Assembly (NCBI GenBank): GCA_011033025.1 | Contig: WFMF01000176.1 | Location: 62,001 to 126,000, forward strand | DNA: 64,000 bases | Reading direction: 5' to 3' | Source of the DNA: Beroe forskalii | Lineage: Eukaryota; Ctenophora; Nuda; Beroida; Beroidae | Shown here: piece by piece, positions 25,105-37,900 of the stretch | Layout of the letters: every line of letters begins with the position of its first letter | Numbering within the stretch: position 1 is the stretch's first letter | Notes under the pieces: generated by a model | The model's database searches: none | The model's input: only the letters and a program-made list of their open reading frames with translations | Told to the model about the DNA's origin: nothing | Position numbers and translations under genes: made by a program

Positions 25105-26645
25105 CAACATTCCAATGAGTGCGCGCGCCATTCAAATGATTGCGCGCATCACTCAAATAAGTGTGCGCACCATTCAATTAATCAGTGAGCGCACCATTCA
25201 AACAAGTGCGCACACCATTCAAATGAGTGTGCGCACCATTTTAATGAGTGAGCGCACCATTGAAATGAGTGCGCGCGCCATTCAATTGAGTGCGCGCACC
25301 ATTCAATTGAGTGCGCGCACCATTCAAATGAGTGTGCGTGCCATTCAAACAAGTGCGCGCACCATTCAAATGAGTGCGCGCACCATTCGAATGAGTGCGC
25401 GTACCATTCAAATGAGTGCGCGTACCATTCAAATGAGTGCGCGCACCATTCAAATGAGTGCGCGCACCATTCAAATGAGTGCGCGCACCATTCGAATGAG
25501 TGCGCGTACCATTCAAATGAGTGCGCGCACCATTCAAATGAGTGCGCGCACCATTCAAATGAGTGCGCGCACCATTCAAATGAGTGCGCGCATTACTCAA
25601 ATGAGTGTGCGCACAATTCAAATGAGTGCGCGCACCATCTAAATGAGTGCGCACACCATTGAAATGAGTGTGCACACCATTGAAATGAGTGCGCACACCA
25701 TTGAAATGAGTGCGTGCACCATTGAAATGAGTGCGCGCACCATTGAAATGAGTGCGCACACCATTCAATTATTCAAATGAGTGCGCGCACCATTCAAATG
25801 AGTGCGCGCCCCATTCAAATGAGTGCGCGCCCCATTCAAATGAGTGCACGCCCCATTCAAATGAGTGCGCGCACCATTCAAATGAGTGCGTGCCCCATTC
25901 AAATGAGTGCGCGCACCATTCAAATGAGTCTGAGCCCCATGAGTGCGCGCCCCATCACCCATTCAAATGAGTGCGTGCCCCATTCAAATGAGTGCGCGCA
26001 CCATTGAAATGAGTGCGCACACCATTCAATTATTCAAATGAGTGCGCGCACCATTCAAATGAGTGCGCGCCCCATTCAAATGAGTGCGCGCCCCATTCAA
26101 ATGAGTGCACGCCCCATTCAAATGAGTGCGCGCACCATTCAAATGAGTGCGTGCCCCATTCAAATGAGTGCGCGCACCATTCAAATGAGTCTGAGCCCCA
26201 TGAGTGCGCGCCCCATCACCCATTCAAATGAGTGCGTGCCCCATTCAAATGAGTGCGCGCACCATTCAAATGAGTGCGCACACCATTAAAATGAGTGCCC
26301 GCACCATTCAAATGAGTGCGTACACTTTTCAAATGTGCATTGTGCGCACGTACCATCCAAATGTGTGCGCGCGCCACACAAATGTGTGCGCGCGCCACTC
26401 AAATTTGTGCCCGTACCATTATAATGAGTGCGCGCACCATTAAAATGAGTGCGCGCACCATTAAAATGAGTGCGCGCACCATTCAAATGAGTTCGTGCAC
26501 TTTTCAAATGTGCATTGTGCGCACGTACCATCCAAATGTGTGCGCGCGCCACACAAATGTGTGCGCGCGCCACTCAAATGTGTGTGCGTCACTCAAATTT
26601 GTGCCCGCACCATCTAAATGTGTGCGCGCACCATTCAAATGGTGC
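25105..26645. repeat. 21-bp array with GTGCGCGCAC palindromes
   Basis: About 70 copies of gagtgcgcgcaccattcaaat. Each intact unit holds the 10-bp palindrome GTGCGCGCAC. A higher-order block of 261 bp (25752-26012) is repeated essentially without change at 26013-26273, including an irregular gagtctgagccccatgagtg segment. A second pair of similar blocks (26320-26400 and 26495-26575) has a ttttcaaatgtgcattgtgc spacer. Open frames on both strands follow from the 21-bp period. Confidence 0.93.
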
Positions 26646-26716
26646 ACGCACACAAGAATATGTAATACGACGCACATAATGAGGTTATTGAGGTTGAGAC
26701 ACGAAACCACTTGAAG

Positions 26717-26807
26717 TTGTCAGACGTTGTGTCGTTGTGTGACCCCTCGTCTTCGACGGGCGCGCGCGAAGCACGCGCGTACGCCGAAGGCGGACAACGT
26801 CTGACAA
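26717..26807. mobile_element. compound GC-hairpin element A
   Basis: Outer perfect 14-bp inverted repeats TTGTCAGACGTTGT (26717-26730) and ACAACGTCTGACAA (26794-26807). Inside are further hairpins: CGTC-TTC-GACG, a CGCGCG ... CGCGCG stem around cgaagca, and CGCC-GAA-GGCG. There is no coding capacity. It shares its outer arms with the element at 27527-27588. Confidence 0.75.
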
Positions 26808-27999
26808 GACACCACTGTATCATGTATCGGATGCAAAAATATAAAACGGGTTTATTTTTAAAATTATAATATTTTAATGAGATTTCAAATTCAATTTCAT
26901 TTTAGTCCGACACAAAGTTTTATTCATAATTATTGATAAATAAGTTTCACTTTCAATACCCTGTAATTATTCATCAACCTGATTGCATGAATTGGCCCAT
27001 TTTCAATTGCACATTTAATTCATTCTCAATCATATTATTTGCCTTTGGTATATTCGTGAAGGATTTTACATCAAGACTCACAACGATAAAATTGTGACAT
27101 TATTAGTTGAACTTCTTTTCAGAAAACAGGTCTTGTTCCATAAAGTGAAACCGCGACACTTACAGCTTCAGCACCCAACTATTTACACTATTTAATGAAT
27201 TATAATTAGAGGTCACACGTGATTTCAAGATTATATGAGACCTGAAGCGTATAAAATATTTGATAGCAATCTTATAAGTCCTATTTAATAAATTAATTCT
27301 AAAGTTGTACCCTTATGGGTACCCCACCGTGGGTCTTCAAACAAAACTTATCTCACGATCGATAAAAAGCTAGCTTTATTACGTCTATTGAATATAAAAT
27401 AAAGCAGGAGCACTGCTTTTTTAGTTGAATCGGTTTAACTTAAATAATCCATGAATAGTTTTCCCGTTATAGTATTGGTGATGAAATTGGTGATGGTCAT
27501 ATGATTTTAATTTTCAGTGAAATGTGGTCAGACGTTGTCTGGCCACTTCGCCTTCGGCGGGCGCGCGCGTCCACCAACAACGTCTGACGAGTGAAATGAG
27601 TGTATATTCCATGTTTCAGGTTCATAACTAACCATATTAAAACGTAAAGCAAGCGTTAATCATCATTAAAAGTGGATTAAAAATCACAAAATTCAAAACA
27701 TGCGATGTGGAGCCACAGTTCCCACAGCAGAAAGTTTCTCCAGCGGAGTCTAACAGTCTAAACGAACATTTTGAACCATGTTTTCCTGGCACTCAGAAAA
27801 ACATGGCTTGGTTACAAGGCGTGCTTCCCTAATTTGTCTTGGATTTGGAATACGTCTCGGTCGCCACAGAGATTATTCTCATCTCTATGGTACAACAGGT
27901 CTCAGTTTTAGCAGGCGGATGTCTCAGTTGCTATGGAAACAGGTCTCAGTAGCTATTGTTTCGCGTCTACGTAACCCAGTGGGCGCGGCTGCTATGGTT
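26808..27999. other. 3' region of the large minus-strand gene
   Basis: No coding exon. Downstream (minus) of the TGA at 28002-28000. A minus-strand AATAAA occurs at 27380-27375 and another at 26856-26851; either could be the polyadenylation signal. If the distal one is used, hairpin element B would lie in the 3'UTR. A plus-strand open frame at 27778-28026 has no recognisable features. Confidence 0.4.
27527..27588. mobile_element. compound GC-hairpin element B
   Basis: Outer 12-bp inverted repeats GTCAGACGTTGT (27527-27538) and ACAACGTCTGAC (27577-27588), with an internal CGCC-TTC-GGCG hairpin and a gcgcgcgcg run. Flanks contain agtgaaatgtg on the left and agtgaaatgag one base away on the right, a possible 9-11-bp target duplication. 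It lies in the probable 3'UTR or 3' flank of the large minus-strand gene. Confidence 0.7.
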
Positions 28000-28996
28000 T
28001 CAGAACGCGTCATTGTTACACGCTAGAGTTGCTCGTTCCAGAACTTGTAACCACCTGAGTAACCGATATGTGGTAATCACGCGGTCCACACTACGTTAAA
28101 CTAGCAGGTTTTTACCAACGGTGGTCTTATTAGGCAAAAACCTGGCAGGGGTGGGGTAGAAAGACAGGGGTGAAGTCCTCTGACTTCTTAATAACAGTAG
28201 AAGTAGAAATATCAAATCCATACACACTGTACTATACAGTGTAAAATTTACAGAGTAAAGCAGTATACCAGTGTACAATGTACAGTGTACAGTGTATACC
28301 AGTTTACAATGTATACAGTGTATACCAGTGTACACTTTACAGTGTATACCAGTGTACAATGTACAGTGTATACCAGTGTACAATGTACACAGTGTATACC
28401 AGTGTACTCTGTACACTGTACAATGTATATCAGTGTACACTGTGCAATGTACATGTTGTATTGTGTATACCCACCTTCTAAGGGAGTAAGCTGTCTGACA
28501 AGCTATCACCACTGAGAAAGTACTGCTGATGATTTTAAACGCGTGGTTAGCTGCGACATGGTCCTCATACTTGGTACCAGTCACCTGGAATTGTAACATG
28601 GTTACCATGGTACCATGGTAAGATGGTAACCATGGTCACATGGTCTCTTTAGTACCAGTCACCTGGAATTGTAACATGGTTACCATGGTAACATGCTCCT
28701 CTTAGTACCCGTCACCTGTAATTGTAACATGGTTACCATGGTAACATGTTAACTATGGTTACCATGGTAAATGGTATACTTAGTACCAGTCACCTGGAAT
28801 TGTAACAAGGTTAACATATAACCATAGCAATAAACGCAAATAACCCCCAAACCTCTAGATGTAGCATATCCAAGGTTCCCAAAGGTTTTACGTCATCATC
28901 TGCCTCGTAGAAGAAGAGCTTGGAGAAGATGAGTTCCAGCCAACGTCTCCTCCATTGAGACCTGTTCTGAGACCTCACATATACGTACCCTGACAA
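28000..28996 (-). CDS. second PH domain exons and C-terminus
   Basis: 28996-28853 (acceptor AACAG) encodes LSGYVYVRSQNRSQWRRRWL then LFFYEADDDVKPLG. 28584-28475 (acceptor ATTCCAG) gives VTGTKYEDHVAANHAFKII and SVVIACQTAYSLR. The last coding exon 28054-28000 (acceptor TTACTCAG) supplies the PH helix RWLQVLERATLACNND and ends AF-TGA. Phases match (0, 2). The protein ends right after this PH domain, as FARP and FGD proteins nearly do. The final exon has only 18 codons and was identified from the PH-helix pattern and phase. Confidence 0.85.
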
Positions 28997-31900
28997 CTGT
29001 TGGGGAGGGGGTGAGGGGTTAGGGGAGGGTGAGGAATAAGGAGAGGGGAGGGGTGAGGTATCAGAAAGGGTGGAGGTTGCCCACTCCTCACCAATTTAAG
29101 AAGAGGGGTGAGGGGAGGGTAAGAAGTGGGAATGATCGCTGGTGGGAAGAGGCCGCGAATCAGGGGAAAGGGGTCCCAGGGAAAAGGGGAATAAAACAGG
29201 AGGGAATGATATATAGGAAAGAGGCGCATGTAAACTTCCCGTGTTACATATAAGAAAGTGTGGAAGTGACTACTCGCCTGTTCCATGGAGAGAAGATCGT
29301 CTCCTCCGTAGCTGATTAGAGGAGGCTGCACAGTGTACTGAGTGACCTGCATGTCTCTGTGTCTCACATCCCCTCGGGAGTAGCAACTCTCACACACTCG
29401 CTGCATCTCAGCCTGCCCAGGCAGGGGTAGCTTCCACGAGCTACACCGAGTACACAGCACCTGTAACAAGGTACAGAGTTACCATGGTTACCATGGAGTT
29501 ACCATGGTTACCATGGTTACCATGGTAACCATGTAGTAGCAACTCTCACACACACGCTGCATCTCAGCCTGCCCAGGCAGGGGAAGCTTCCACGAGCTAC
29601 ACCGAGTACACAGCACCTGTAACAAGGTACAGAGTTACCATGGTAACCCTGGAGTTGCCATGGTTACCATGTAGTTACCATGGTAACTAGATACACCGAG
29701 TACAAGAAACCTGTAGGTAGACTGTAGAGTTACCATGGAGTTATCATGGAGTAGCCATGGTAACCAAGTACAGTACCTACTACCTGTGAGTGTACTGTGT
29801 GGGCGCTGTACCCCGAAGTAACGGGTTAGATTGGATGCTATGACAACCACCACAGTTTCCATGACAACGTCTATGCAGACATGTAGACAGCATACCTTGT
29901 TACAGAGTTTGCACGTTCTGTGTCTCTTGTCTCTTCCCAGAGTAATGCCACACACCATGCACAGTTCCTGTACAGCAGGCTCAATTTCTGTCGTCAGGGT
30001 CTGAGGAGGGTTACCATGGTTACAGTAGGGATTTAGGAAATTCAAGTAACACTGGATTCCATAGTAACATGGTTTTGCCAAGGTAACATACAGTGGAGAT
30101 CAAAAGTTGGTACAGAGTTGTTTAATTTAGAGTGTTTAATTTCAAAGTGCAGAGTGCAGACTGCCTATAAAAGTCAAACGTCTCCCTTTATTGGACAGTG
30201 TCATAACCTGCTCAGTAATCATACAACTCTTAATTAAGTGCGAACTGCTGTAGTTCTAAAGTTCTAACATTCTAATGCAACCGCCAATAGAACCAATAGA
30301 CATGGCGATTTCATTCAGGCTCTAGTCTGAAATTTGTTAAACCAGTCCCTTAACTCCCTGATTCAGCTACAATTTAGAGAGATCTTAAATTCTCATTTCC
30401 TTTCATTGCATGGTGTTTAACTGATGATCTCCCGTGGACATGTTTAAGTATTCCAGTACCAGTGTGCGACATATTCCAGTGATCAGGAGATATCCCTTAA
30501 TCTGTCATCTCTGTGGTGATTGGTTGTCATACTCAGAACTCTGTTGCTATTGGTTGTCACACTCAGAACTCTGTTGCTATTGGTTGTCACACTCAGAACT
30601 CTGTAGCTATTGGTTGTCATACTCAGAACTCTGTTGCTATTGGTTGTCATACTCAGAACTCCGTTGCTATTGGTTGTCACACTCAGAACTCCGTTGCTAT
30701 TGGTTGTCATACTCAGAACTCAGTTGCTATTGGTTGTCAGCCCCACTCAACCCTCACCCCCTTGATACATATCACTAATCACTGTCACATATCCCAATCA
30801 GCACTCGGCAGGGGGAGTTAAACAGCAGTCTCCAACAGGACCATCAGTTCGTGTGTATGTTTGTATGTCTGTGTACTAGTTATGTTTGTATGTTTGTTTG
30901 TGTGTATAGGTGTATGTGAGTATTTCTCCTCAGCCAACTATCGCGTCACTTGACAGCCTCGCTGCGCGCTGGACACTGCACAAGTTATCACGTGACCCAC
31001 TGTTAATCTGTCAACGCACTTCAGACTTCTAGGTTTTAAAGCGCTTCTTGCCTCTCTCCTGTTTCCTTAACTCCTTGTATCTCTCAGATGAGAGCTTGCT
31101 TTCTCCTTGTTACACGGGAAGGTTATGTTTTAATTATCCAATGATTTCTTGGCAGGTTTTTGCAAATCCTACAAGTGTTTGTCCGTTTCCTATTTCTGTT
31201 TTTAATTTCCCTGATTCCCTCCCTATGTTGTCTTTTAAATCGCAGAGCGATGATTTAATCGTCATTGATTTGTCGTCAGCTGGGAACGGTCCAGTAAAAC
31301 ATTCTGAAATACCCCTGAAGTGATGCAGCTGTAATCGCCATCTGCTCAAGCAGTGCACACACCTTTACTGTGTGACATCATTAAAACACCACTTTGAGTC
31401 CTGATAATGACGTCACTCTCAACTGTTTATACTCACATGACCTCATGAGCTGTGTAGAAGTGAAGTTTTTAGCGGCTAAATTAGTGTTTTGTATAGTAAA
31501 CTCTGAAGTGAGATCAATGATTAAACCTCTCTATTTGTTAGTTTAGTAAATACCTAGTGCGGCGTTATTTTGTGTGATTTATGTAACCTTAACGTGTAAA
31601 CATTCATTTCAAATGTGGTTGCAAATCTTTTATATCAAATATTTTTCACAAAAACGCACTGCACTTTCATAATACAGTTTCTGCTTTTCTGTTCAAGGCA
31701 GGGCAAAGGGTTTCATTAGCAGGCAAATTGGTACCGAGGTGTCCCGAATATTTCGTGTACTGTCGCTAAAGTACATTAGCGCTATCATCCACCCTAAAAG
31801 CACATTTGCGCGCAGCAAAAAAAGTACACCGCGCGTCTTAATATGCCGCGCAGAAAATGACAGGAATCTCCCAGGTATGGCGTTGTCAGACTACCTCCCC

Positions 31901-34900
31901 CCTCCCCTGCTCATCCTAGGCGGACTTCTCACCCAGATGACAGTGGAGCATATTGTGGTATTCTACCGGCTCCTAACAGTCTGTGAGTACCACCTGATCT
32001 GGTTACAGTTCCTCTATCTCTCCCTCGTCATGACTGCAGTGTGCGCTATCAAGTCACCCCCGCGATACCGCGCAGTCAGGACTCTTCTCACTCTCCTAGG
32101 CTCCCTGGTCCTGAACGTAGCTGCTGGACTGGACACCTTCAAAACAGGGTTATATTGCTATGATGTGGAAGATATAGACATCTACTTGGAGTACGTGTCT
32201 ATAGGACTCCTGGTTGTGTCCGGAGTAGTTGTGTTGGTGGTGTTCCTCTGCAAACCTTCCTCCTCCTCTCTCCTCCTCCCTCACTTCCCAGATAGTGACG
32301 TGATACTGACAGGGGTGTGTTTCCACTACGGGTTCGAGGGCATGTCTCAGCACCTCATCACATGGCCCAGTAATACCTCCTGTTATGGGAACTGGATAGA
32401 ACTTATAGCCCTATCTCTGCTGCTGGTTGTTATACAGGTTGTCAAGGCACCCTCTCAATACACCGTGTCACGGGGGCTACTTACCTTCTTCTGCTCCTTT
32501 ATAATCCATTTCGCTACCGGGGAGAATGCTTACTACTACCTACTCTTTGGACGCGCGTGTCTGCAGCTGGAAGGATCTGTCATTCCATTGGTGCAACTCA
32601 TAATGACTGCAGTGTCAGGGCATGCTGCTCTGGTTACCATGGTAATGTTCCTAGTTACCATGGAAACCACAACTTCCAGGGATTATAGCGATAACAGTGA
32701 GATAGACTAGATATCCTGGTAACTTTAATACCATGGTAACCATGCTCTGGTTACCATGGTAATGTTCCTAGTTACCATGGAAACCACAACTTCCAGGGAT
32801 TATAGCGATAACAGTGAGATAGACTAGACACCCTGGTAACTTTAATACCATGGTAACCATGCTCTGGTTACCATGGTAATGTTCTTAGTTACCATGGTAA
32901 CCACAACTTCCAGGGATTATAGCGATAACAGTGAGATAGACTAGATACCCTGGTAACTTTAATACCATGGTAACCATGCTCTGGTTACCATGGAAACTGC
33001 ACACAAACTATCGGTAATTGGGATGACAGTACTACCAGTGAGATAGACTAGATAGACTCGGAATCCTGGTGACTGACCCATAAGCTCATTAGTAACCGTA
33101 GAAACCAGGATTGAGAACTGGAAAAATGAACCTTATTTGTTGAAATGAACGTTTTACTCTGGTATTAACTTTATACTCTGCCCTTGTTTTCTCAGTTTGA
33201 TACTTTTAACGTACTAACGTAATGAAACTAATGTTATGTTCGTATTTTGATGATCAGGACTTAGTGACTTACTATATAATTACTAAATTACTATTAAATT
33301 TTAAAAACTATTTTTATAAATAGCTAATTTTAACATTTCTCGTTTTCTCTGCGCTAATATTGTGTTGACGCGTTTTGACAATTGACAACTACCTCTGCTA
33401 AGTTGCCATGTCTAAAAACAGTAACTTTACACGCTAGCACTCGCAAACACACACTCACACACTCACGGCTCACACGTCACAAACTATTAAACAAACTCAT
33501 ACAGGCAGGTAACATTGCTGACCAACATACCTACAAACCAACAAACACCTAACACACATGTACAAACAAACGCTCACAGGAAGGTGTTCAGGTTTCCTCC
33601 TCTTTCTGTAGATGTTTGCAGTAAACTTGAGGTCGTGGACCCACTTCTCAGAGTCATGCGCGTCGTCCACGTGCAGTTCTAACGTGGAGTTGTCAGGGAG
33701 CGTCACTGTGAACGCGAACACGTTCTCTTCTTCAGACTCCGCTACCTAGCAACAATAGATTAATACCTGGCAACAGTAGGGAGTAAGGCACCTGCATCGT
33801 TCCGCGTCGATCAAATGAACTGGTAAAATGAAAAACGCACACAATCGTTCGCGCTTGCTCTTTTGCGCGGACTTTTTTGTAAAAGTGTGTTGTGCGCGTT
33901 TTTCATTTGATCAGTCCGTTTGATCGACGCGGAACGATGAAACCACCTAATTATGTTACCTAATAACGGTACTACAGTAGTAACTCAAATACGGAATACG
34001 GAATACCTAGCAACAATTATAATCCGTTACATGACAACAGTGGGTTAGAAGCAACACTGCTACCTAGCAACAGTGGGTTAGAAGCAACACTGCTACCTAC
34101 CAACAGTGAGTTAGAAGCAACACTGCTACCTAGCAACAGTGGGTTAGAAGCAACACTGCTACCTAGCAACAGTGGGTTAGAAGCAACACTGCTACCTAGG
34201 AACAGTGGGTTAGAAGCAACACTGCTACCTAGCAACAGTGGGTTAGAAGCAACACTGCTACCTAGGAACAGTGGGTTAGAAGCAACACTGCTACCTAGCA
34301 ACAGTTGGTTAGAAGCAACACTGCTACCTAGGAACAGTGGGTTAAAAGCAACACTGGGTTAGACTAGGGTTAAATGCTACTCTGCGAAAGCGAGCAGGAT
34401 GTGTCCATTGAGGGAAGCCACTGAGCTAGGATGGAGGAACTCTCTGTAGAACTGGGAATTTATACAGTTACCTGTAACACTAGGGCATGTTTTACTGTTC
34501 TCACGGACATGTCCGAGAGACAAGTCGCGAGAACTGTCCGTGAGACATCCCTCTCACCTCGATGTCCTGGACGTGGAACATGTTGAGCAGGAGCAGCTGT
34601 TTGTCCTTCAGTTTGCAGTACAGCAGACAGTCAGACAGCAGGATCAGGGTCCGTACCATGGACCTGGTGGCAGTGATGTGACGCACCATGCCACGCCTTA
34701 GGAACACACGACCTGGGAACATGGGGGTGTCATGGTAAAATGGGGGTGTCATGGTAACATGGGGTGTTATGGTAACATGGGGGTGTCATGGTAACATGGG
34801 GGTGTCATAGTAACATGGGGGTGTCATGGTAACATGGGGGTGTCATGGTGACATGGGGGTGTCATGGTAACATGGGGTGTCATGGTAATATGGGGTGTCA

Positions 34901-37900
34901 TGGTAACATGGGGGTGTCATAGTAACATGGGGTGTCATGGTAACATGGGGGTGTCATGGTAACATGGGGGTGTCATGGTAACATGGGGTGTCATGGTAAC
35001 ATGGGGTGTCATGGTAACATGGGGGTGTCATGTTAACATGGGGGTGTCATGGTAACATGGGGGTGTCATGGTAACATGGGGATGTCATGGTAACATGGGG
35101 TGTCATGGTAATATGGGGTGTCATGGTAACATGGGGGGGTGTCATGTAAATAACATAATATGGGGGTGTCATGTTAACATGGGGTGTCATGGTAACATGG
35201 GGTACAAGGAACATGGGGTGTCATGGTAACATGTGGGTGTCATGGTAACATGGGGGTGTCATGGTAACATGGGGTGTCATGGTAACATGGGGGTGTCATG
35301 GTAACATGGGGGTGTTATGGTAACAGGATGTTGTTGCCCTACCTAACACAGGTATCTCCTTGACGCCCATTTACCACCCTACCTAGGACTGGTATCTCCT
35401 TGACCCCCATTTACCACCCTACCTAGGACTGGTATCTCCTTGACCCCCATTTACCACCCTACCTAACACTGGTATCTCCTTGACCCCCATTTACCACCCT
35501 ACCTAACACTGGTATCTCCTTGACCCCCATTTACCACCTTACCTAGGACTGGTATCTCCTTGACCCCCATTTACCACCCTACCTAGGACTGGTATCTCCT
35601 TGACCCCCATTTACCACCCTACCTAGGACTGGTATCTCCTTGACCCCCATTTACCACCCTACCTAGGACTGGTATCTCCTTGACCCCCATTTACCACCCT
35701 ACCTAGGACTGGTATCTCCTTGACCCCCATTTACCACCCTAACTAGGACTGGTATCTCCTTGACCCCCATTTACCACCCTACCTAGGACTGGTATCTCCT
35801 TGACCCCCATTTACCACCCTACCTAGGACTGGTATCTCCTTGACCCCATTTACCACCCTACCTAGGACTGGTATCCTTGACCCCCATTTACCGCCCTACC
35901 TAACACTGGTATCTCCTTGACCCCCATTTACCACCCTACCTAGGACTGGTATCTCCTTGACCCCCATTTACCACCCTACCTAGGACTGGTATCTCCTTGA
36001 CCCCCCATTTACCACCCTACCTAGGACTGGTATCTCCTTGACCCCATTTACCGCCCTACCTAACACTGGTATCTCCTTGACCCCCATTTACCACCCTACC
36101 TAGGACTGGTATCTCCTTGACCCCCATTTACCGCCCTACCTAACACTGGTATCTCCTTGACCCCCATTTACCACCCTACCTAAGACTGGTATCTCCTTGA
36201 CCCCCATTTACCACCCTACCTAGGACTGGTATCTCCTTGACCCCCATTTACCGCCCTACCTAACACTGGTATCTCCTTGACCCCCATTTACCACCCTACC
36301 TAAGACTGGTATCTCCTTGACCCCCATTTACCACCCTACCTAAGACTGGTATCTCCTTGACCCCCATTTACCACCCTACCTAGGACTGGTATCTCCTTGA
36401 CCCCCATTTACCACCCTACCTAAGACTGGTATCTCCTTGACCCCCATTTACCACCCTACCTAAGACTGGTATCTCCTTGACCCCATTTACCACCCTACCT
36501 AAGGACTGGTATCTCCTTGACCCCCATTTACCACCCTACCTAGGACTGGTATCTCCTTGACCCCCATTTACCACCCTACCTAGGACTGGTATCTCCTTGA
36601 CCCCCATTTACCACCCTACCTAGGACTGGTATCTCCTTGACCCCCATTTACCACCCTACCTAAGACTGGTATCTCCTTGACCCCCATTTACCACCCTACC
36701 TAGGACTGGTATCTGACCCCCATTTACCACCCCTAACTTGGTATCTCCTTGACCCCATTTACCACCCTACCTAAGACTGGTATCTCCTTGACCCCATTTA
36801 CCACCCTACCTAGGACTGGTATCTCCTTGACCCCCATTTACCACCCTACCTAAGACTGGTATCTCCTTGACCCCCATTTACCACCCTACCTAAGACTGGT
36901 ATCTCCTTGACCCCCATTTACCACCCTACCTAGGACTGGTATCTCCTTGACCCCCATTTACCACCCTACCTAGGACTGGTATCTCCTTGACCCCCATTTA
37001 CCACCCTACCTAGGACTGGTATCTCCTTGACCCCCATTTACCACCCTACCTAGGACTGGTATCTCCTTGACCCCCATTTACCACCCTAACTAGGACTGGT
37101 ATCTCCTTGACCCCCGTTTACCACCCTACCTAGGACTGGTATCTCCTTGACCCCCATTATCCACCCTACCTAGGACTGGTATCTCCTTGACCCCCATTTA
37201 CCACCCTACCTAAGACTGGTATCTCCTTGACCCCCATTTACCACCCTACCTAGGACTGGTATCTCCTTGACCCCACCCTACCTAGGACTGGTATCTCCTT
37301 GACCCCCATTTACCACCCTACCTAAGACTGGTATCTCCTTGACCCCCATTTACCACCCTACCTAGGACTGGTATCTCCTTGACCCCCATTTACCACCCTA
37401 CCTAAGACTGGTATCTCCTTGACCCCCATTTACCACTCTACCTAGGACTGGTATCTCCTTGACCCCCATTTACCACCCTACCTAGGACTGGTATCTCCTT
37501 GACCCCCATTATCTCCGTTTCCAGACTCTGCAGCAGTGTACAGTTCATTATCTTAGTGAGATCAGGAGTGAGGGGAGGTGTGTTAGCGTTAATCTCGTGG
37601 AACACTTCGTTAAAGTCAGGAGCTGAAGGGTCGCTGTCTCCCACACAGTCTATCAGCCTGTCTACGAGTCCTTGGTACTGCTTGATTCGGAGAACGGGGT
37701 ACAGGAGCAGGTTAGGGATACTCACCACGCTGCTTGAACGACCTGAGGGGGGGGTAAGTTCTTACTCTTTCTAATTTGAGGGGGTTAAAGGTTCATGGAA
37801 AGGGGGCTGATGACATGGGTCAATGGGTGAAAGAAGGGAGAAAAAGGAGTTGAAAGTTCCAATTTTGTTAGTAAAGTTAATGAATTTTGCGTTATGAAAC

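Noticed and set aside
25043-26443. Open frames reading SARTIQM or NGARTHL repeats
   Set aside because: Consequences of the 21-bp unit being seven codons; no start context, splice sites or domain.
26717-26807. Target-site duplication of gaaaccact / gacaccact around hairpin element A
   Set aside because: The left copy is not adjacent to the element end, so it does not fit a true duplication.
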